A DNA stretch of 64,000 nucleotides from Ferrimonas sp048263965 (GTDB taxonomy: Bacteria; Pseudomonadota; Gammaproteobacteria; Enterobacterales; Shewanellaceae): the NCBI RefSeq assembly GCF_048263965.1, contig NZ_JBLXDO010000001.1, forward strand, positions 62,001 to 126,000, written 5' to 3'. Position 1 is the first letter of the stretch. Each line of letters begins with the position of its first letter. Of this stretch, positions 24,356 to 32,679 are shown piece after piece. The position numbers and the translations under genes were made by a program. The notes under the pieces are model-generated. The model was not told where the DNA came from. It worked only from the letters and a program-made list of their open reading frames with translations, and ran no database searches.

Positions 24356-24916
24356 ATGCTCGAGTGTCATGCTCTCAGCAAGGGGTTTGCTGGCCGCCTG
24401 GTGCTGGACAGTTTCAGTGCCCGGTTTGACAGCCGCCGTACCCTGCTCAGCGGTCCCAATGGCCGAGGTAAGACCCTGCTACTGAAGATCATCGCCGGTG
24501 CGGTGGCCCCCGACAGTGGCAAGGTGGTGTTTGCCCCAGGGGCAGGCAGGGAAGCAGTACTGGCCTCCGACGGCTTGGTGCCACCCGGGTTGCTGACCCT
24601 GGCCGAAGTGCTGGCCTTCGAAGCCAGGTATAATCCGGTGGACTCCGGGCTGCAAACCAGCCTGATCGCCGAACTGGGGCTGGAGCCCCATATGCGTAAG
24701 ACCTATGCCAGCCTCTCTACCGGCACCGAGAAGAAGGCCTCTCTGCTTCGGGCACTGACCATGGAATCCCGCTGGCTGCTGTTGGATGAACCCTTTAACG
24801 GCCTGGATGCGGCAGCCCTTCCTGTGGTGGAGCAAGCGATACTGGCCGATGCCAGGCCGATGATACTGGTGGACCACCAGCGACGGCTGGCGGTGGATAC
24901 CGAGGTGTGTCTTTAG
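24356..24916 (+). CDS. Small ABC-type ATPase, orphan
   Basis: A 186-aa ATP-binding subunit. Walker A (SGPNGRGKTLLLKIIAG), a degenerate signature (LSTGTEKKASLLRAL), Walker B (WLLLDEPFNGLD) and the H-loop (ILVDHQ) are present. It is shorter than typical (about 210-250 aa), ending soon after the H-loop. It resembles CcmA-like or ABC-2 exporters more than importers, but no permease is fused or immediately adjacent. The polytopic protein at 25162 is a possible partner. Start ATG 24356 with AAGG upstream. Confidence 0.75.
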   Translation: MLECHALSKGFAGRLVLDSFSARFDSRRTLLSGPNGRGKTLLLKIIAGAVAPDSGKVVFAPGAGREAVLASDGLVPPGLLTLAEVLAFEARYNPVDSGLQTSLIAELGLEPHMRKTYASLSTGTEKKASLLRALTMESRWLLLDEPFNGLDAAALPVVEQAILADARPMILVDHQRRLAVDTEVCL

Positions 24917-24972
24917 GGGGTGTTGGCCTATGGCGATTAGGATTTGGCTGAGAGTGACGGCCACCAATCAAG

Positions 24973-25019
24973 GCGTTCGATCACAGGCATAGTGGTTCTA
25001 CGTCAAGATCGAACAACGC
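24973..25019. repeat. Inverted-repeat element in a 245-bp intergenic region
   Basis: GCGTTCGATC (24973-24982) and GATCGAACAACGC (25007-25019) have a perfect 8-bp inverted core (GTTCGATC / GATCGAAC) around 24 nt. The whole gap 24917-25161 has no convincing gene. Its compact dyad could be an interspersed repeat or the remnant of one. Copy number elsewhere cannot be judged from this window. Confidence 0.45.
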
Positions 25020-25161
25020 AGAGTGGTGGTTGTCAGGCCAGCCCCATCGGGCACCGCGCGTTACCCGAGTTCATCATCCTCTGAAGCAATCACCAAGTGC
25101 TTTAAACCCATAACAGCCAAGTGTTGGCGCAAAAATAATCAACATAGGTCAACATCCCCTT

Positions 25162-25977
25162 ATGAACTATGGTCAACTGCACCGTCGAAAGGTGGCCCTC
25201 TATCGAGCTTCCCATCCCTGGTTTAACTATCTGTTGCTGGGGCTGGTCAACCTGATGGTGCCCCTGATGCTGCTGTTTGCGCCTCTTCCCGGTTATCTGA
25301 TGTTCGACACCACCAAGACGTTGGCCCGTCCCCTGGGAGCCTCCCTGTTTCTGTTGATTGCCTTGCTGCCGTCGCTGTTCTACTGGCTATGGTGGAACAG
25401 AGAGGAGTTGGGCTATCTGAGCTATGTGGATGGTCGAGCACGCTCTATGTTGAACCACCTGAGGGCCGCGTCCCCCTACTTGTTGCCCTTCATCGTGGTG
25501 GCGGCCGCCGCCTTTTTGAAGCTGCCGAACGAATGGGTGACCCCCTGGTCCCTGGCCATCTACGCCATCACCCTGGCACTGCTGGCCACCCTGGGGTTCT
25601 TGCTGCCCCTGTGGAGCCGCATTCGTTTCGCTGGTCTGGTATTGCCTCGTCCCGGTATCTACGGCCGGTTGCTGCTGGCGGCCATGAGTTCCCAGGTGTG
25701 GTTCAGGCTGAGTTCGGCGCTGATATTCAGCTTGTTTGCCCTGACCTGGCTGAGCCGGGTGGAGTTTGATTCCTTGACCCTGGGGTTGGCGGCAGTGCTC
25801 TCCGTTACGGCAACCTACTTCTGGGTGACCGCCTATGTCAGCCATCGCAAGGGACTGGTGTCCTGGCTTGCCTACGGCAATTATGTTGCCCCCCAGTTTG
25901 AAGGGCAGCTTATGGCGCGGCTGCGCCTGGGGTATCTGCTGATGCTCCTCTGCTGCACTTTTCTCGCCTTGATCTGA
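25162..25977 (+). CDS. Polytopic membrane protein, possibly an ABC permease
   Basis: A 271-aa integral membrane protein with about six hydrophobic helices (for example YLLLGLVNLMVPLMLLF, LGASLFLLIALLPSLFYWLWW, YLLPFIVVAAAAFL, LAIYAITLALLATLGFLLPLW, near-C-terminal YLLMLLCCTFLALI). The N-terminus (MNYGQLHRRKVALYRASHPWF) is basic and cytoplasmic. I do not recognise a family. The neighbouring orphan ABC ATPase at 24356 makes an exporter permease role possible, but a 245-bp gap separates them. The Shine-Dalgarno is weak. Confidence 0.68.
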   Translation: MNYGQLHRRKVALYRASHPWFNYLLLGLVNLMVPLMLLFAPLPGYLMFDTTKTLARPLGASLFLLIALLPSLFYWLWWNREELGYLSYVDGRARSMLNHLRAASPYLLPFIVVAAAAFLKLPNEWVTPWSLAIYAITLALLATLGFLLPLWSRIRFAGLVLPRPGIYGRLLLAAMSSQVWFRLSSALIFSLFALTWLSRVEFDSLTLGLAAVLSVTATYFWVTAYVSHRKGLVSWLAYGNYVAPQFEGQLMARLRLGYLLMLLCCTFLALI

Positions 25978-26027
25978 CCGCCCTGGCCGCTAAGCTGTTC
26001 CCTTTCCCGATTGCCCGATGAGATCCC

Positions 26028-26501
26028 ATGACGCATAACGCCGATGACCTGATTCACTCCCTGAACCTCCAGCCCCATGTGGAGGGCGGCTACTACGCTC
26101 CCAGTTTCGCTTCTGACACCGCCTTCGATGAGCAGCGTGCCCTGTGGACCAGCATCTATTTCTTGCTCAAGTGCGGCGAGGTGTCCCACTTCCATCGACT
26201 GACCGCCGATGAGATGTGGTACTTCCACGGCGGTCAGTCGATGACCATCAGCATGATTCACCCGGATGGGCGGCTTGAAGAGGTGCAGTTGGGAATGGAT
26301 CTGGCTGCCGGTGAGCGGCCCCAGGTGCTGGTGCCCAAAGGGACGATCTTCGGTTCGGCCATGAACAACCCCGGTTACTCCCTGGTGGGTTGCATGGTCT
26401 CTCCTGGTTTTACCTTCGGGGACTTTGAGCTGTTTGAGCGCGAGGATCTGCTGGCCCGCTACCCGCAGCACCGGGCCATCATCGAGAAGCTGACCCGCTG
26501 A
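26028..26501 (+). CDS. DUF985-family cupin protein
   Basis: A 157-aa single-domain cupin matching DUF985 (Cupin_5). Diagnostic segments are LQPHVEGGYYAPSF at the N-terminus, SIYFLLKCGEVSHFHRLTADEMWYFHGG in the first cupin motif (HFH...E) and VLVPKGTIFGS / SLVGCMVSPGFTFGDFEL in the second half. Soluble and cytoplasmic. The family's biochemical role is poorly defined, possibly sugar-derivative binding. It converges with, and directly abuts, the GntR gene. Confidence 0.9.
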   Translation: MTHNADDLIHSLNLQPHVEGGYYAPSFASDTAFDEQRALWTSIYFLLKCGEVSHFHRLTADEMWYFHGGQSMTISMIHPDGRLEEVQLGMDLAAGERPQVLVPKGTIFGSAMNNPGYSLVGCMVSPGFTFGDFELFEREDLLARYPQHRAIIEKLTR

Positions 26502-27137
26502 TCAGGTGAGTCTGGCCAGGGCGACGCTGTGCAGGTAGTCGATCACCTGGGTGGCGGCGTTAGCCGCGGCCTTGGCATCTCCTGACGCGACCGCCTTCAT
26601 CACCTCCGCATGCAGGGTGGCGGGGTGCTCGCTGTCCGGCCCCTTGTGGATAAACCAGAAACGGCGGGAGAGGCCCTGCAGGGGCAGCATCGCCTGACGG
26701 ATATACTCGTTGCGGGAGCCCTCCACCAGCAGTTCATGCGCCCGACGCAACAGGGTAAAGAAGGTCTGATCGTCGTGGCGGTGGGCACACTCGACGATGG
26801 CGTCAGCCAATTCCAGCATCTGACGTTTCTGCTCAGGGGTGCTGCGCTGGGCCGCAAGCTCGGCGCACAGGGCTTCCAGTGCACGGCGGATCTCCAGCAG
26901 TTTCAACTGACTTTCCACCGTCACTTCGGGGATCTGAATGCCCCGGCGAGGGTGGATGATCACCATCTGTTCCCAGGCCAGCTTCTGTAGCGCTTCCCGC
27001 ACCGGAGTACGTCCCGCATCCACCATCTCGGCCAGCTGCTTCTCCGAGTACATGGCGCCTGGCTTCAGAGATTGAAAGGTGATCATCCTCTCCAGTTCGA
27101 AGTAGGCGACTTCCGTCAGTGAGGCCTCTTTTTCCAT
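26502..27137 (-). CDS. GntR-family (FCD-domain) transcriptional regulator
   Basis: A 211-aa regulator. Winged helix at about residues 8-72 (YFELERMITFQSLKPGAMYSEKQLAEMVDAGRTPVREALQKLAWEQMV); FadR/FCD-type ligand domain from about 80 (LLEIRRALEALCAELAA...H...R) with metal-binding histidines. The ATG at 27137 (GGAT at 7 nt) gives the normal N-terminus; an upstream in-frame start at 27182 is unlikely. A palindrome 75-90 bp upstream is a candidate autoregulatory operator. The target pathway is not evident from the neighbours. Confidence 0.9.
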   Translation of the reverse strand: MEKEASLTEVAYFELERMITFQSLKPGAMYSEKQLAEMVDAGRTPVREALQKLAWEQMVIIHPRRGIQIPEVTVESQLKLLEIRRALEALCAELAAQRSTPEQKRQMLELADAIVECAHRHDDQTFFTLLRRAHELLVEGSRNEYIRQAMLPLQGLSRRFWFIHKGPDSEHPATLHAEVMKAVASGDAKAAANAATQVIDYLHSVALARLT

Positions 27138-27211
27138 TGTGGATCCAATTCTGAGTCTATGCCGCTGGGCTGTGGCGATCACCCTTTAGGCCGGCAGGAG
27201 TGTTGAGTGAA

Positions 27212-27227
27212 TTGATATGATTATCAA
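27212..27227. promoter_or_regulatory. Palindromic operator candidate upstream of the GntR gene
   Basis: TTGATATGATTATCAA forms a TTGATA / TATCAA dyad with 4-bp spacer. It could be the operator of the GntR protein itself. The reverse strand also contains TGATAATCAT, the core of a Fur box (about 13 of 19 positions by eye), so iron control is an alternative. Confidence 0.45.
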
Positions 27228-27256
27228 TATATCAGCAGAATATCATGAGCGTTTCA

Positions 27257-27286
27257 ATAAAAAGGCCGACCCCGGAGAGTCGGCCT
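27257..27286 (-). terminator. Terminator of the PhoD-like gene
   Basis: On the minus strand AGGCCGAC / GTCGGCCT (8-bp stem, 8-nt loop) is followed by TTTTATT, 20 bp after the stop codon at 27308. Confidence 0.85.
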
Positions 27287-27307
27287 GATCACAGAGCCCA
27301 GCTTAAA

Positions 27308-29635
27308 TCAGGCGGGCAGCATCTGCAGTTCGCTGCCGTCCCAGTGGAACCTGTGAGTGCGGACATTGGCCAGGAAGGCGGCGCGGTTGTCGTAGAAGGA
27401 GGTCTTGGTCATGTTGACCCCATCCCACACCGTGGGGACGTTGAAGTACTCCACGGCGAAACCCTTGGCGGAGGCGGTGGCCACACTCACCCCATGCTCC
27501 CACATGCGGGAGAAGACCAACTTGGAGCTGACGTCGTCACGCTTGCTGGCGGTCAGGGCGATGGTGTCGAAGAAGTACTTCAGCTGGCTCACCTCGGGCG
27601 GAACGTCCCCCAACTGGGCCAGCAGTCCGTTGAGACCATCGTCCAGGAAACTGCCGAAGGTGCCGGAGCTGACCGAGGAGGTGGTGAAGTCCACCGAGGC
27701 CAGGCCGGTATTGGGATTGGCCGGGTGTTGGGTGACGAAGCTGGCGTGGATATCTCCAGAGACGGTCAGGGTGCCTGTGGCGCTGAGCAGGTCATTGACC
27801 AGGCTGCCTTTGAACTGAGGGAATCCGTCCCAGTGGTCCACGTTCAGGTAGAAGCGCTGCTTCAGGGCGGCAGGCACCAGATCAGAGTCCAGCACCGCTT
27901 CCAGATCCGCCACACCGCTGTCGGCCCGGTTGGGGGAGAGATCCGCCAACAGCGGCGCGAAGGAGACTGAGCTGGCCATCACCTTGTGGGTGGCGTCAGA
28001 CTGAGTCAGCACGCCCTGCAGCCAGCTGAATTGGGCCTGGTCATAGGGGGTCTGGACGCTGCTGCCCTGCTGCTGGGCCATGAACTCCAGGTAGCCGGCG
28101 TAGAGGTCGAAGGTCTCCCGAATCACCAGGTAGCGGGCGCCCAGATCTGAGAACAGGGTGGTCTTGCCCAGGGTGTAGTAGGCCAGACCGGTGTCCACGC
28201 CGGTTTCCGGAAGCGGGGGCAGTGCCTTGAGCGGATGGCCGTCGGGCAGGGTGGCCTGGGCCTGAACCAGCACCAGGTTAAGGTAACTGGAGGTCAGCTT
28301 GCCGGTGATGGCGGCGGTGGCGCGAGCGCCGGCCTCGGCGAGGGCACTCTGCTGATCCAGCCCCAGCCGGGTCATCAGCTCCTGGGTGTAGAGGCCGGTG
28401 AAGATCTCCACGAAGGCGGTTTTATAGGGAGCCAGGGCATCGGTGTCGATGTCCACCACCGGACTCATCTGGGCCAGGGTGGCATCGATGGCTGCCTGAG
28501 GCATTCCCTGGGCTCCGAGGAAGGCGGTCAGGGTGTCACTGTCCATTACCACGGTGGCCGGGAAGGCATCTTCAGGGATCAGGTGATCCGGGCGGAAGGT
28601 GCGGTAGTCGGTCATCGCCAGGTGCAGGTGCTGTCCGAATCTCAGGTCGCGATAGATCTTGGTGTTGGGGAACAGCTGCTCTTCGTTGACCTCCAGGGCA
28701 CCGCTGCCGCTGTCGCCATGGGGGGCGGTGTGGTCTATCGGCATGAATTCGAAGTAAACTTGCTCGGCATTGCGTTTGCGGCTTGTTTGCTCCTCGTTGC
28801 CGGCACCGCCGAGGTAGGTGGCGTTGGTCTGCCAACTGTCATCGGAGAACTCGTGGTCATCCCAAATCGCCACCAGGGGGTAGCGTTCATGCAGCTCCTG
28901 CAAAACCGGATCGGCCCGGTAGACTTCATACAGCTGGCGGTAGTTGTCCACGCTGGCTGCGGCCTGGAAGGTGCTGTCACCCGTGCCTATGGTCAGTGCA
29001 CCGTCGCCGTCGCGGAACTCGAACTGGCGCTCGCCGTCGGTGGCCTGGAAACTGGCGTCACCGCTGGTCTCATAGATGTAGTCCCCCAGGTGCATCATGA
29101 AGTCCAGGTCATCCCGGGCCAGCAGTGACAGGTAGGTGTTGTAGTAACGGCCCAGGTAGTCCTGGCAGCAGGCAAATCCGAACTTTACCTCCACGTCGGC
29201 ATCGGTGGCCGGTGCGGTCTTGGTGCGGCCGATGCGGGAGCTGATCAGCTTGCCCTCTTTCTCATAGAGGAAACGGTAGTAGTAGTGGCTGTAGGGGGAT
29301 AGGTCGGTTACCCGTACTTTCAGACAATGTCCGTTGGCCGCGGCGGCGGTAAAGGCCTCCTCCACCATCACCTCCTGGAAACTGGGGTCGGTGGAGAGCT
29401 GCAGGGTCAGGGACAGATCCCCGTCGCCGTCCACGGCCCGGGTCCAGAGGATCACCGAGTCGGGACGGGGATCGCCGGACATCACCGACTGAGGAAAGTA
29501 CTCCGGCATGATTTCCGGCAGCACCACGGCCTTGTCTTCCGGGTTGTCGTTGGAGCAGCCGGTGAGGCTGGAGAGGGTCATGGCCCCGGCGGAAACCACC
29601 AGGGTGTGCAGAAAGCGGCGGCGGGTAAAGCTCAT
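27308..29635 (-). CDS. PhoD-like alkaline phosphatase, Tat-exported lipoprotein
   Basis: A 775-aa phosphodiesterase/alkaline phosphatase D family protein. The N-terminus has a Tat motif (TRRRFLHTLVVSAG) and a lipobox-like LTGC at about residues 24-27, so it may be membrane anchored after Tat export. Family landmarks: FPQSVMSGDPRPDSVILWTR, FGFACCQDY, DFMMHLGDYIYE and VAIWDDHEFSDD, which supply Ca/Fe ligands in PhoD. At 775 aa it is longer than Bacillus PhoD (about 580), with an inserted region near residues 350-480. Monocistronic with its own terminator. Confidence 0.9.
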   Translation of the reverse strand: MSFTRRRFLHTLVVSAGAMTLSSLTGCSNDNPEDKAVVLPEIMPEYFPQSVMSGDPRPDSVILWTRAVDGDGDLSLTLQLSTDPSFQEVMVEEAFTAAAANGHCLKVRVTDLSPYSHYYYRFLYEKEGKLISSRIGRTKTAPATDADVEVKFGFACCQDYLGRYYNTYLSLLARDDLDFMMHLGDYIYETSGDASFQATDGERQFEFRDGDGALTIGTGDSTFQAAASVDNYRQLYEVYRADPVLQELHERYPLVAIWDDHEFSDDSWQTNATYLGGAGNEEQTSRKRNAEQVYFEFMPIDHTAPHGDSGSGALEVNEEQLFPNTKIYRDLRFGQHLHLAMTDYRTFRPDHLIPEDAFPATVVMDSDTLTAFLGAQGMPQAAIDATLAQMSPVVDIDTDALAPYKTAFVEIFTGLYTQELMTRLGLDQQSALAEAGARATAAITGKLTSSYLNLVLVQAQATLPDGHPLKALPPLPETGVDTGLAYYTLGKTTLFSDLGARYLVIRETFDLYAGYLEFMAQQQGSSVQTPYDQAQFSWLQGVLTQSDATHKVMASSVSFAPLLADLSPNRADSGVADLEAVLDSDLVPAALKQRFYLNVDHWDGFPQFKGSLVNDLLSATGTLTVSGDIHASFVTQHPANPNTGLASVDFTTSSVSSGTFGSFLDDGLNGLLAQLGDVPPEVSQLKYFFDTIALTASKRDDVSSKLVFSRMWEHGVSVATASAKGFAVEYFNVPTVWDGVNMTKTSFYDNRAAFLANVRTHRFHWDGSELQMLPA

Positions 29636-29771
29636 CGAGTCATCCTTGCTTTGTTGTCGTTATCTTTGCCTCATCAACCCAATGGGTTGTACATCCTGTA
29701 AGGCTGCGGGCTCAGGGGTGAGCACCCTATGTTGATAACAGATTCTTGCAGAAGTGTGAACAGGTATGACC

Positions 29772-29807
29772 ACAAAAGAGCGGGCGACCAAAAGAGAGGC
29801 GTCGCCC
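29772..29807 (-). terminator. Terminator of the flavin reductase/porin operon
   Basis: GGGCGAC / GTCGCCC 7-bp stem with a 12-nt loop, followed on the minus strand by CTCTTTTGT, just after the porin stop at 29818. Confidence 0.75.
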
Positions 29808-29817
29808 ACTGCGGGGG

Positions 29818-30900
29818 TTAGAAGTAGTAACCGACGTTGATATTGAAGCGGCTGTCGGTGGGGGAATCCGGGTTGGACAGGCCAACACCCGGGCCGCCGG
29901 CAAAGGTCATGTTGTCGCCGACAATGTAGTCGAAGTAGGCCCAGATGGGACCGCGGTTCACCGACACACCGAACACGTTCTGTATGGAGTCGTCCTGACC
30001 CTTGCCGTCCGGTGAGACCAGACCATAGTCGTTGTAGACGGTGAAGCCACCCCAGCTGGTGTCAAAGTGACGGGCCAGATTGAGGTTATAACCGGTCGCT
30101 TCGGCGGCGATGTCGTAGCGGGCACCCACTACGCCAACTGTGACGGTATCCGCCTTGTCGGCAGTGTCGATGTTGTAGTCGGTGATCTGGGCCTGCAGGT
30201 TCCAGGGGCCCAGCTGCAGATCGGCGTGCACTGCGTAGGCCTGGCGATCGCCGTTGTCGGACAGTTCGGCGTGATACAGCTGGCCTGCCTCAAGGGAGGC
30301 ACCCAGCTTCAGGTGACCCTGGTCCAGAGGCAGGGTGTACACCAGGCGCGCATTGACCTGATTGCTCTCTTCGTTGTCGCCGATGATGTCGGCGGCGTAG
30401 CGATCGGCGGTGCCGGGGCCGTACTCGGCGCTGGCGAAGTAGGCCAGATCCAGGTGCCACTGATCACGGTCGTACATCATCTTCACACCGGCATCGTAGT
30501 CGTCTTCGAAGCCCAGGTAGTAGTTGGTGCTGAACCAGTAGGAGTTGGAGACAAAGCCCTGCTTGCCGAACGGCACCTTGACGATGCCCACCTGAACCTG
30601 GGTGGTGTCCCCGAAATTCATGTAGCCGTAGGCGCGTTTGACATAGTTGAGGCCGTTGGCGATGCGATAGTCGGCGCTCAGGCCCACGCCGTCGATCATC
30701 CCGTCAAAGGTGAGGGAAAGGGCGTCGAAGGCGAAATCACCGCCCTTGTCCTTGGAGGCGTCGCTGTAGTCCTTCCAGCCGTAGTTGGCGCGCAGGAAGC
30801 CACCGAAGTTCATGCTGTCATCGGCGGACGCTGCGTGCACCTGTGGGGTGAGGGTAAACTGGGTCAATGCCAGCAGGCTGACCAATTTCATCTTATTCAT
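29818..30900 (-). CDS. Outer-membrane porin-like beta-barrel of the flavin reductase operon
   Basis: A 360-aa exported protein: signal peptide to VHA (about residue 23), then alternating amphipathic strands (FGGFLRANYGWKDY, LSLTFDGMIDGVGLSADYRIA, YGYMNFGDTTQVQVGIVKVPFG), ending in the barrel-type C-terminus NINVGYYF with terminal Phe. It is the last gene of the leftward operon with a cytochrome, a flavin subunit and a cupin, so it probably admits their substrate. I use the ATG at 30900 behind AGGA; longer in-frame sequence upstream is not signal-like. Confidence 0.85.
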   Translation of the reverse strand: MNKMKLVSLLALTQFTLTPQVHAASADDSMNFGGFLRANYGWKDYSDASKDKGGDFAFDALSLTFDGMIDGVGLSADYRIANGLNYVKRAYGYMNFGDTTQVQVGIVKVPFGKQGFVSNSYWFSTNYYLGFEDDYDAGVKMMYDRDQWHLDLAYFASAEYGPGTADRYAADIIGDNEESNQVNARLVYTLPLDQGHLKLGASLEAGQLYHAELSDNGDRQAYAVHADLQLGPWNLQAQITDYNIDTADKADTVTVGVVGARYDIAAEATGYNLNLARHFDTSWGGFTVYNDYGLVSPDGKGQDDSIQNVFGVSVNRGPIWAYFDYIVGDNMTFAGGPGVGLSNPDSPTDSRFNINVGYYF

Positions 30901-31014
30901 TTTATTCAATTCCTGACTTGGAAAATCCAGGCTGGGGCGTGCTTGTCTTCGGGGATGGCCATCTGCTCCGGCTGCGACGGGGCACATTAGCCGTTAGCCA
31001 AAGAGCCACGCTTG

Positions 31015-31491
31015 TCATGGCACCGGATAGGGCTCCACCGCGGAGACCCACAGGGTGTAGGCGGTGCTGAACAGGCCCGAGAGGTGCTTATCCACCTGCA
31101 GTTCACCGATGAGGTAGACAGGTTTGCCCTGTTCCGCCTCCAGGGTGACGTCTGGCTTGAGCTTCACCTGGATCAGCTGGTTGGCCGGTGGTGGCGGCTT
31201 GTGCAGACAGATCTCCGGCTGAGGGCTGAGAACGGTGATGGTGGGCGCCGAGGAGGCCTGGGCGTCGACGTGTTCGTGGCCGTGGCCGGGGAGGGCGGCG
31301 GCCACACTGTTCTCGATAACAAAGCCGGGGATCACGACCTGCTTGCCGTCCAGGGCCGGATTGATGCGATCAAACACCGATTGGGCGTCGGTGTTGCTGC
31401 CAGCCAGTTCGGGCCACAGCAGGGAACGGGGTTGCGCCTGGGTTGGCAGGGCGAGCAGGGCGGCCAGCAGTAGCAGTGGAGTCAGTTTCAT
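31015..31491 (-). CDS. DUF3299-family periplasmic protein
   Basis: A 158-aa exported protein (signal MKLTPLLLLAALLALPTQA). The ALDGKQVVIPGFVIE and CLHKPPPPANQLIQVKL segments are typical of DUF3299, a periplasmic family of unknown activity. A His-rich loop (PGHGHEHVDAQ) may bind metal. It lies 70 bp downstream of the cupin gene, with a hairpin between. Its place in a respiratory operon suggests a role in metal delivery or assembly, but that is inference. Confidence 0.72.
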   Translation of the reverse strand: MKLTPLLLLAALLALPTQAQPRSLLWPELAGSNTDAQSVFDRINPALDGKQVVIPGFVIENSVAAALPGHGHEHVDAQASSAPTITVLSPQPEICLHKPPPPANQLIQVKLKPDVTLEAEQGKPVYLIGELQVDKHLSGLFSTAYTLWVSAVEPYPVP

Positions 31492-31509
31492 GGTGCTTAC
31501 CTGGAAAAG

Positions 31510-31531
31510 ATGGCCGGCTTGCGCCGGCCAT
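31510..31531 (-). other. Hairpin between the cupin and DUF3299 genes
   Basis: ATGGCCGGC / GCCGGCCAT, a perfect 9-bp stem with a 4-nt loop, followed on the minus strand by CTTTTCC. Probably a partial terminator or processing site that lowers expression of the two downstream genes. Confidence 0.6.
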
Positions 31532-31561
31532 AAACCTGGAGATAACTAAAGGGTGAGTCCC

Positions 31562-32302
31562 TTATTGAGGACGAACCGCATCGAAGCCATAGCCACCACG
31601 GCCTTCACGTACGGCGTGAGACTGGGTGTAGGGGATGAAGTCGAACATCAGGGTTTCACCTGGGCCAACATCCTGAGGCCACTGGTACTTGAAGGTGGAG
31701 AACTTGCCATCCTGAGGGAACCAGTACATGTAGATCAGATCCTGATCGTCATAGGTGTTGGGGGTGTAGTGCATCGCCTTGGAGGGGATTTCGATGTAAT
31801 CACCAGGCTGGAAGTGCTGCATACGACCCTGGGACCAGGTCAGACCCTCGCCGCTCAGACCGTAGTAGCACTCCATTTCCCGGTGGTAGTGGGGGATGGC
31901 GGTACCTGGGGCCACGCGCACCAGACCGATCACGGTAGGCTCGTCGTTCAGCTCTTTCCAGCACATGCCCACTTCGGTGGCAGAGGCGCCGCCTTTGGGG
32001 CAGGGGATCAGCTTGTCTGGGTTGTCGATGGTCCAGGTCAGCCAGCCAGAGTCGTTGGCACCCTTACCGCCGTGGTCATTGGACTTAACGGTGTAGATGT
32101 CCTTCTTGCCGGACTTCAGCTCCTCCAGGTAGGCCAGGGCCTGCTTCTGCTTACACACCTGAGGCATCAGCTTGGTGGGTGCATAGGGGGTGTAAGGCAG
32201 AGGCTTCTCGTTGTGCCAGGGTTGATCTGCTGGTTTGTCGGCGGCGCATACGACACCGCTGACCATCAGAGCAGCAAGAGTGAGAGTGAGTTTTTTCATC
32301 AT
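31562..32302 (-). CDS. Periplasmic cupin, candidate DMSP-lyase-like enzyme
   Basis: A 246-aa exported protein (signal MMKKLTLTLAALMVSGVVCA). The C-terminal cupin has H138-x-H140-xxx-E144-x-Y146 (PHYHREMECYYGLSG) and H178 in GDYIEIPSKAMHYTPN. His-His-Glu-His plus the catalytic-type Tyr two residues after Glu is the metal site arrangement of cupin DMSP lyases such as DddK and DddY, including the GLTW and PGD segments. The N-terminal 120 residues are helical or extended, longer than DddK. Neighbours are a flavin enoate-reductase-like subunit and its cytochrome, fitting acrylate as product and electron acceptor. Another cupin isomerase, lyase or binding role is possible. Confidence 0.7.
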   Translation of the reverse strand: MMKKLTLTLAALMVSGVVCAADKPADQPWHNEKPLPYTPYAPTKLMPQVCKQKQALAYLEELKSGKKDIYTVKSNDHGGKGANDSGWLTWTIDNPDKLIPCPKGGASATEVGMCWKELNDEPTVIGLVRVAPGTAIPHYHREMECYYGLSGEGLTWSQGRMQHFQPGDYIEIPSKAMHYTPNTYDDQDLIYMYWFPQDGKFSTFKYQWPQDVGPGETLMFDFIPYTQSHAVREGRGGYGFDAVRPQ

Positions 32303-32323
32303 CGTTTCCTCGGAAGGTTGTTG

Positions 32324-32674
32324 TTATTTGAACTTCGGATAGTCGAAGTTGTGGCATTCCTGGCACAGCGCTTTCTTCGCGGTGTGCTCGCCGTGGCACT
32401 CCTGACAAGGCGCTTCCTTGCCGTAGTGCATGCTGTCGTGAGGGTTTTGACGGGCTTCCTCACCGTGGCGCTCGGTCTGTTGGGCAACCTCGTCCATGCT
32501 GTGGCACTGCAAACAGGCCTCATCGGAGGGGAATCGCTTCATGCCCTGGTCGTGGCAGGTCTTACAACCGGCGTCGTAGACGTCCACGTGGTAGTCGCGC
32601 TTGTTCTGGGCGGCGGCGCCAAAGCTCAGGGTCAGGGCCAGGGTGACGGCAAACAGAGTTACAGTGGATTTCAT
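32324..32674 (-). CDS. Periplasmic tetraheme cytochrome c, heme subunit of a split flavocytochrome
   Basis: A 116-aa exported cytochrome (signal ending FGAAAQ). Four CxxCH sites: CKTCH, CLQCH, CQECH, CQECH. Spacing and flanks (EVAQQTERHGEEARQNPHDSMHYG, ending CHNFDYPKF) match the N-terminal heme domain of Shewanella fumarate reductase Fcc3 (CxxCHxFDF end). It should carry electrons from the quinol dehydrogenase CymA or a similar donor to the flavin subunit, whose stop codon is 5 bp upstream of this start. GGAGG lies about 10 nt before the ATG at 32674. Confidence 0.92.
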   Translation of the reverse strand: MKSTVTLFAVTLALTLSFGAAAQNKRDYHVDVYDAGCKTCHDQGMKRFPSDEACLQCHSMDEVAQQTERHGEEARQNPHDSMHYGKEAPCQECHGEHTAKKALCQECHNFDYPKFK

Positions 32675-32679
32675 GGCGA

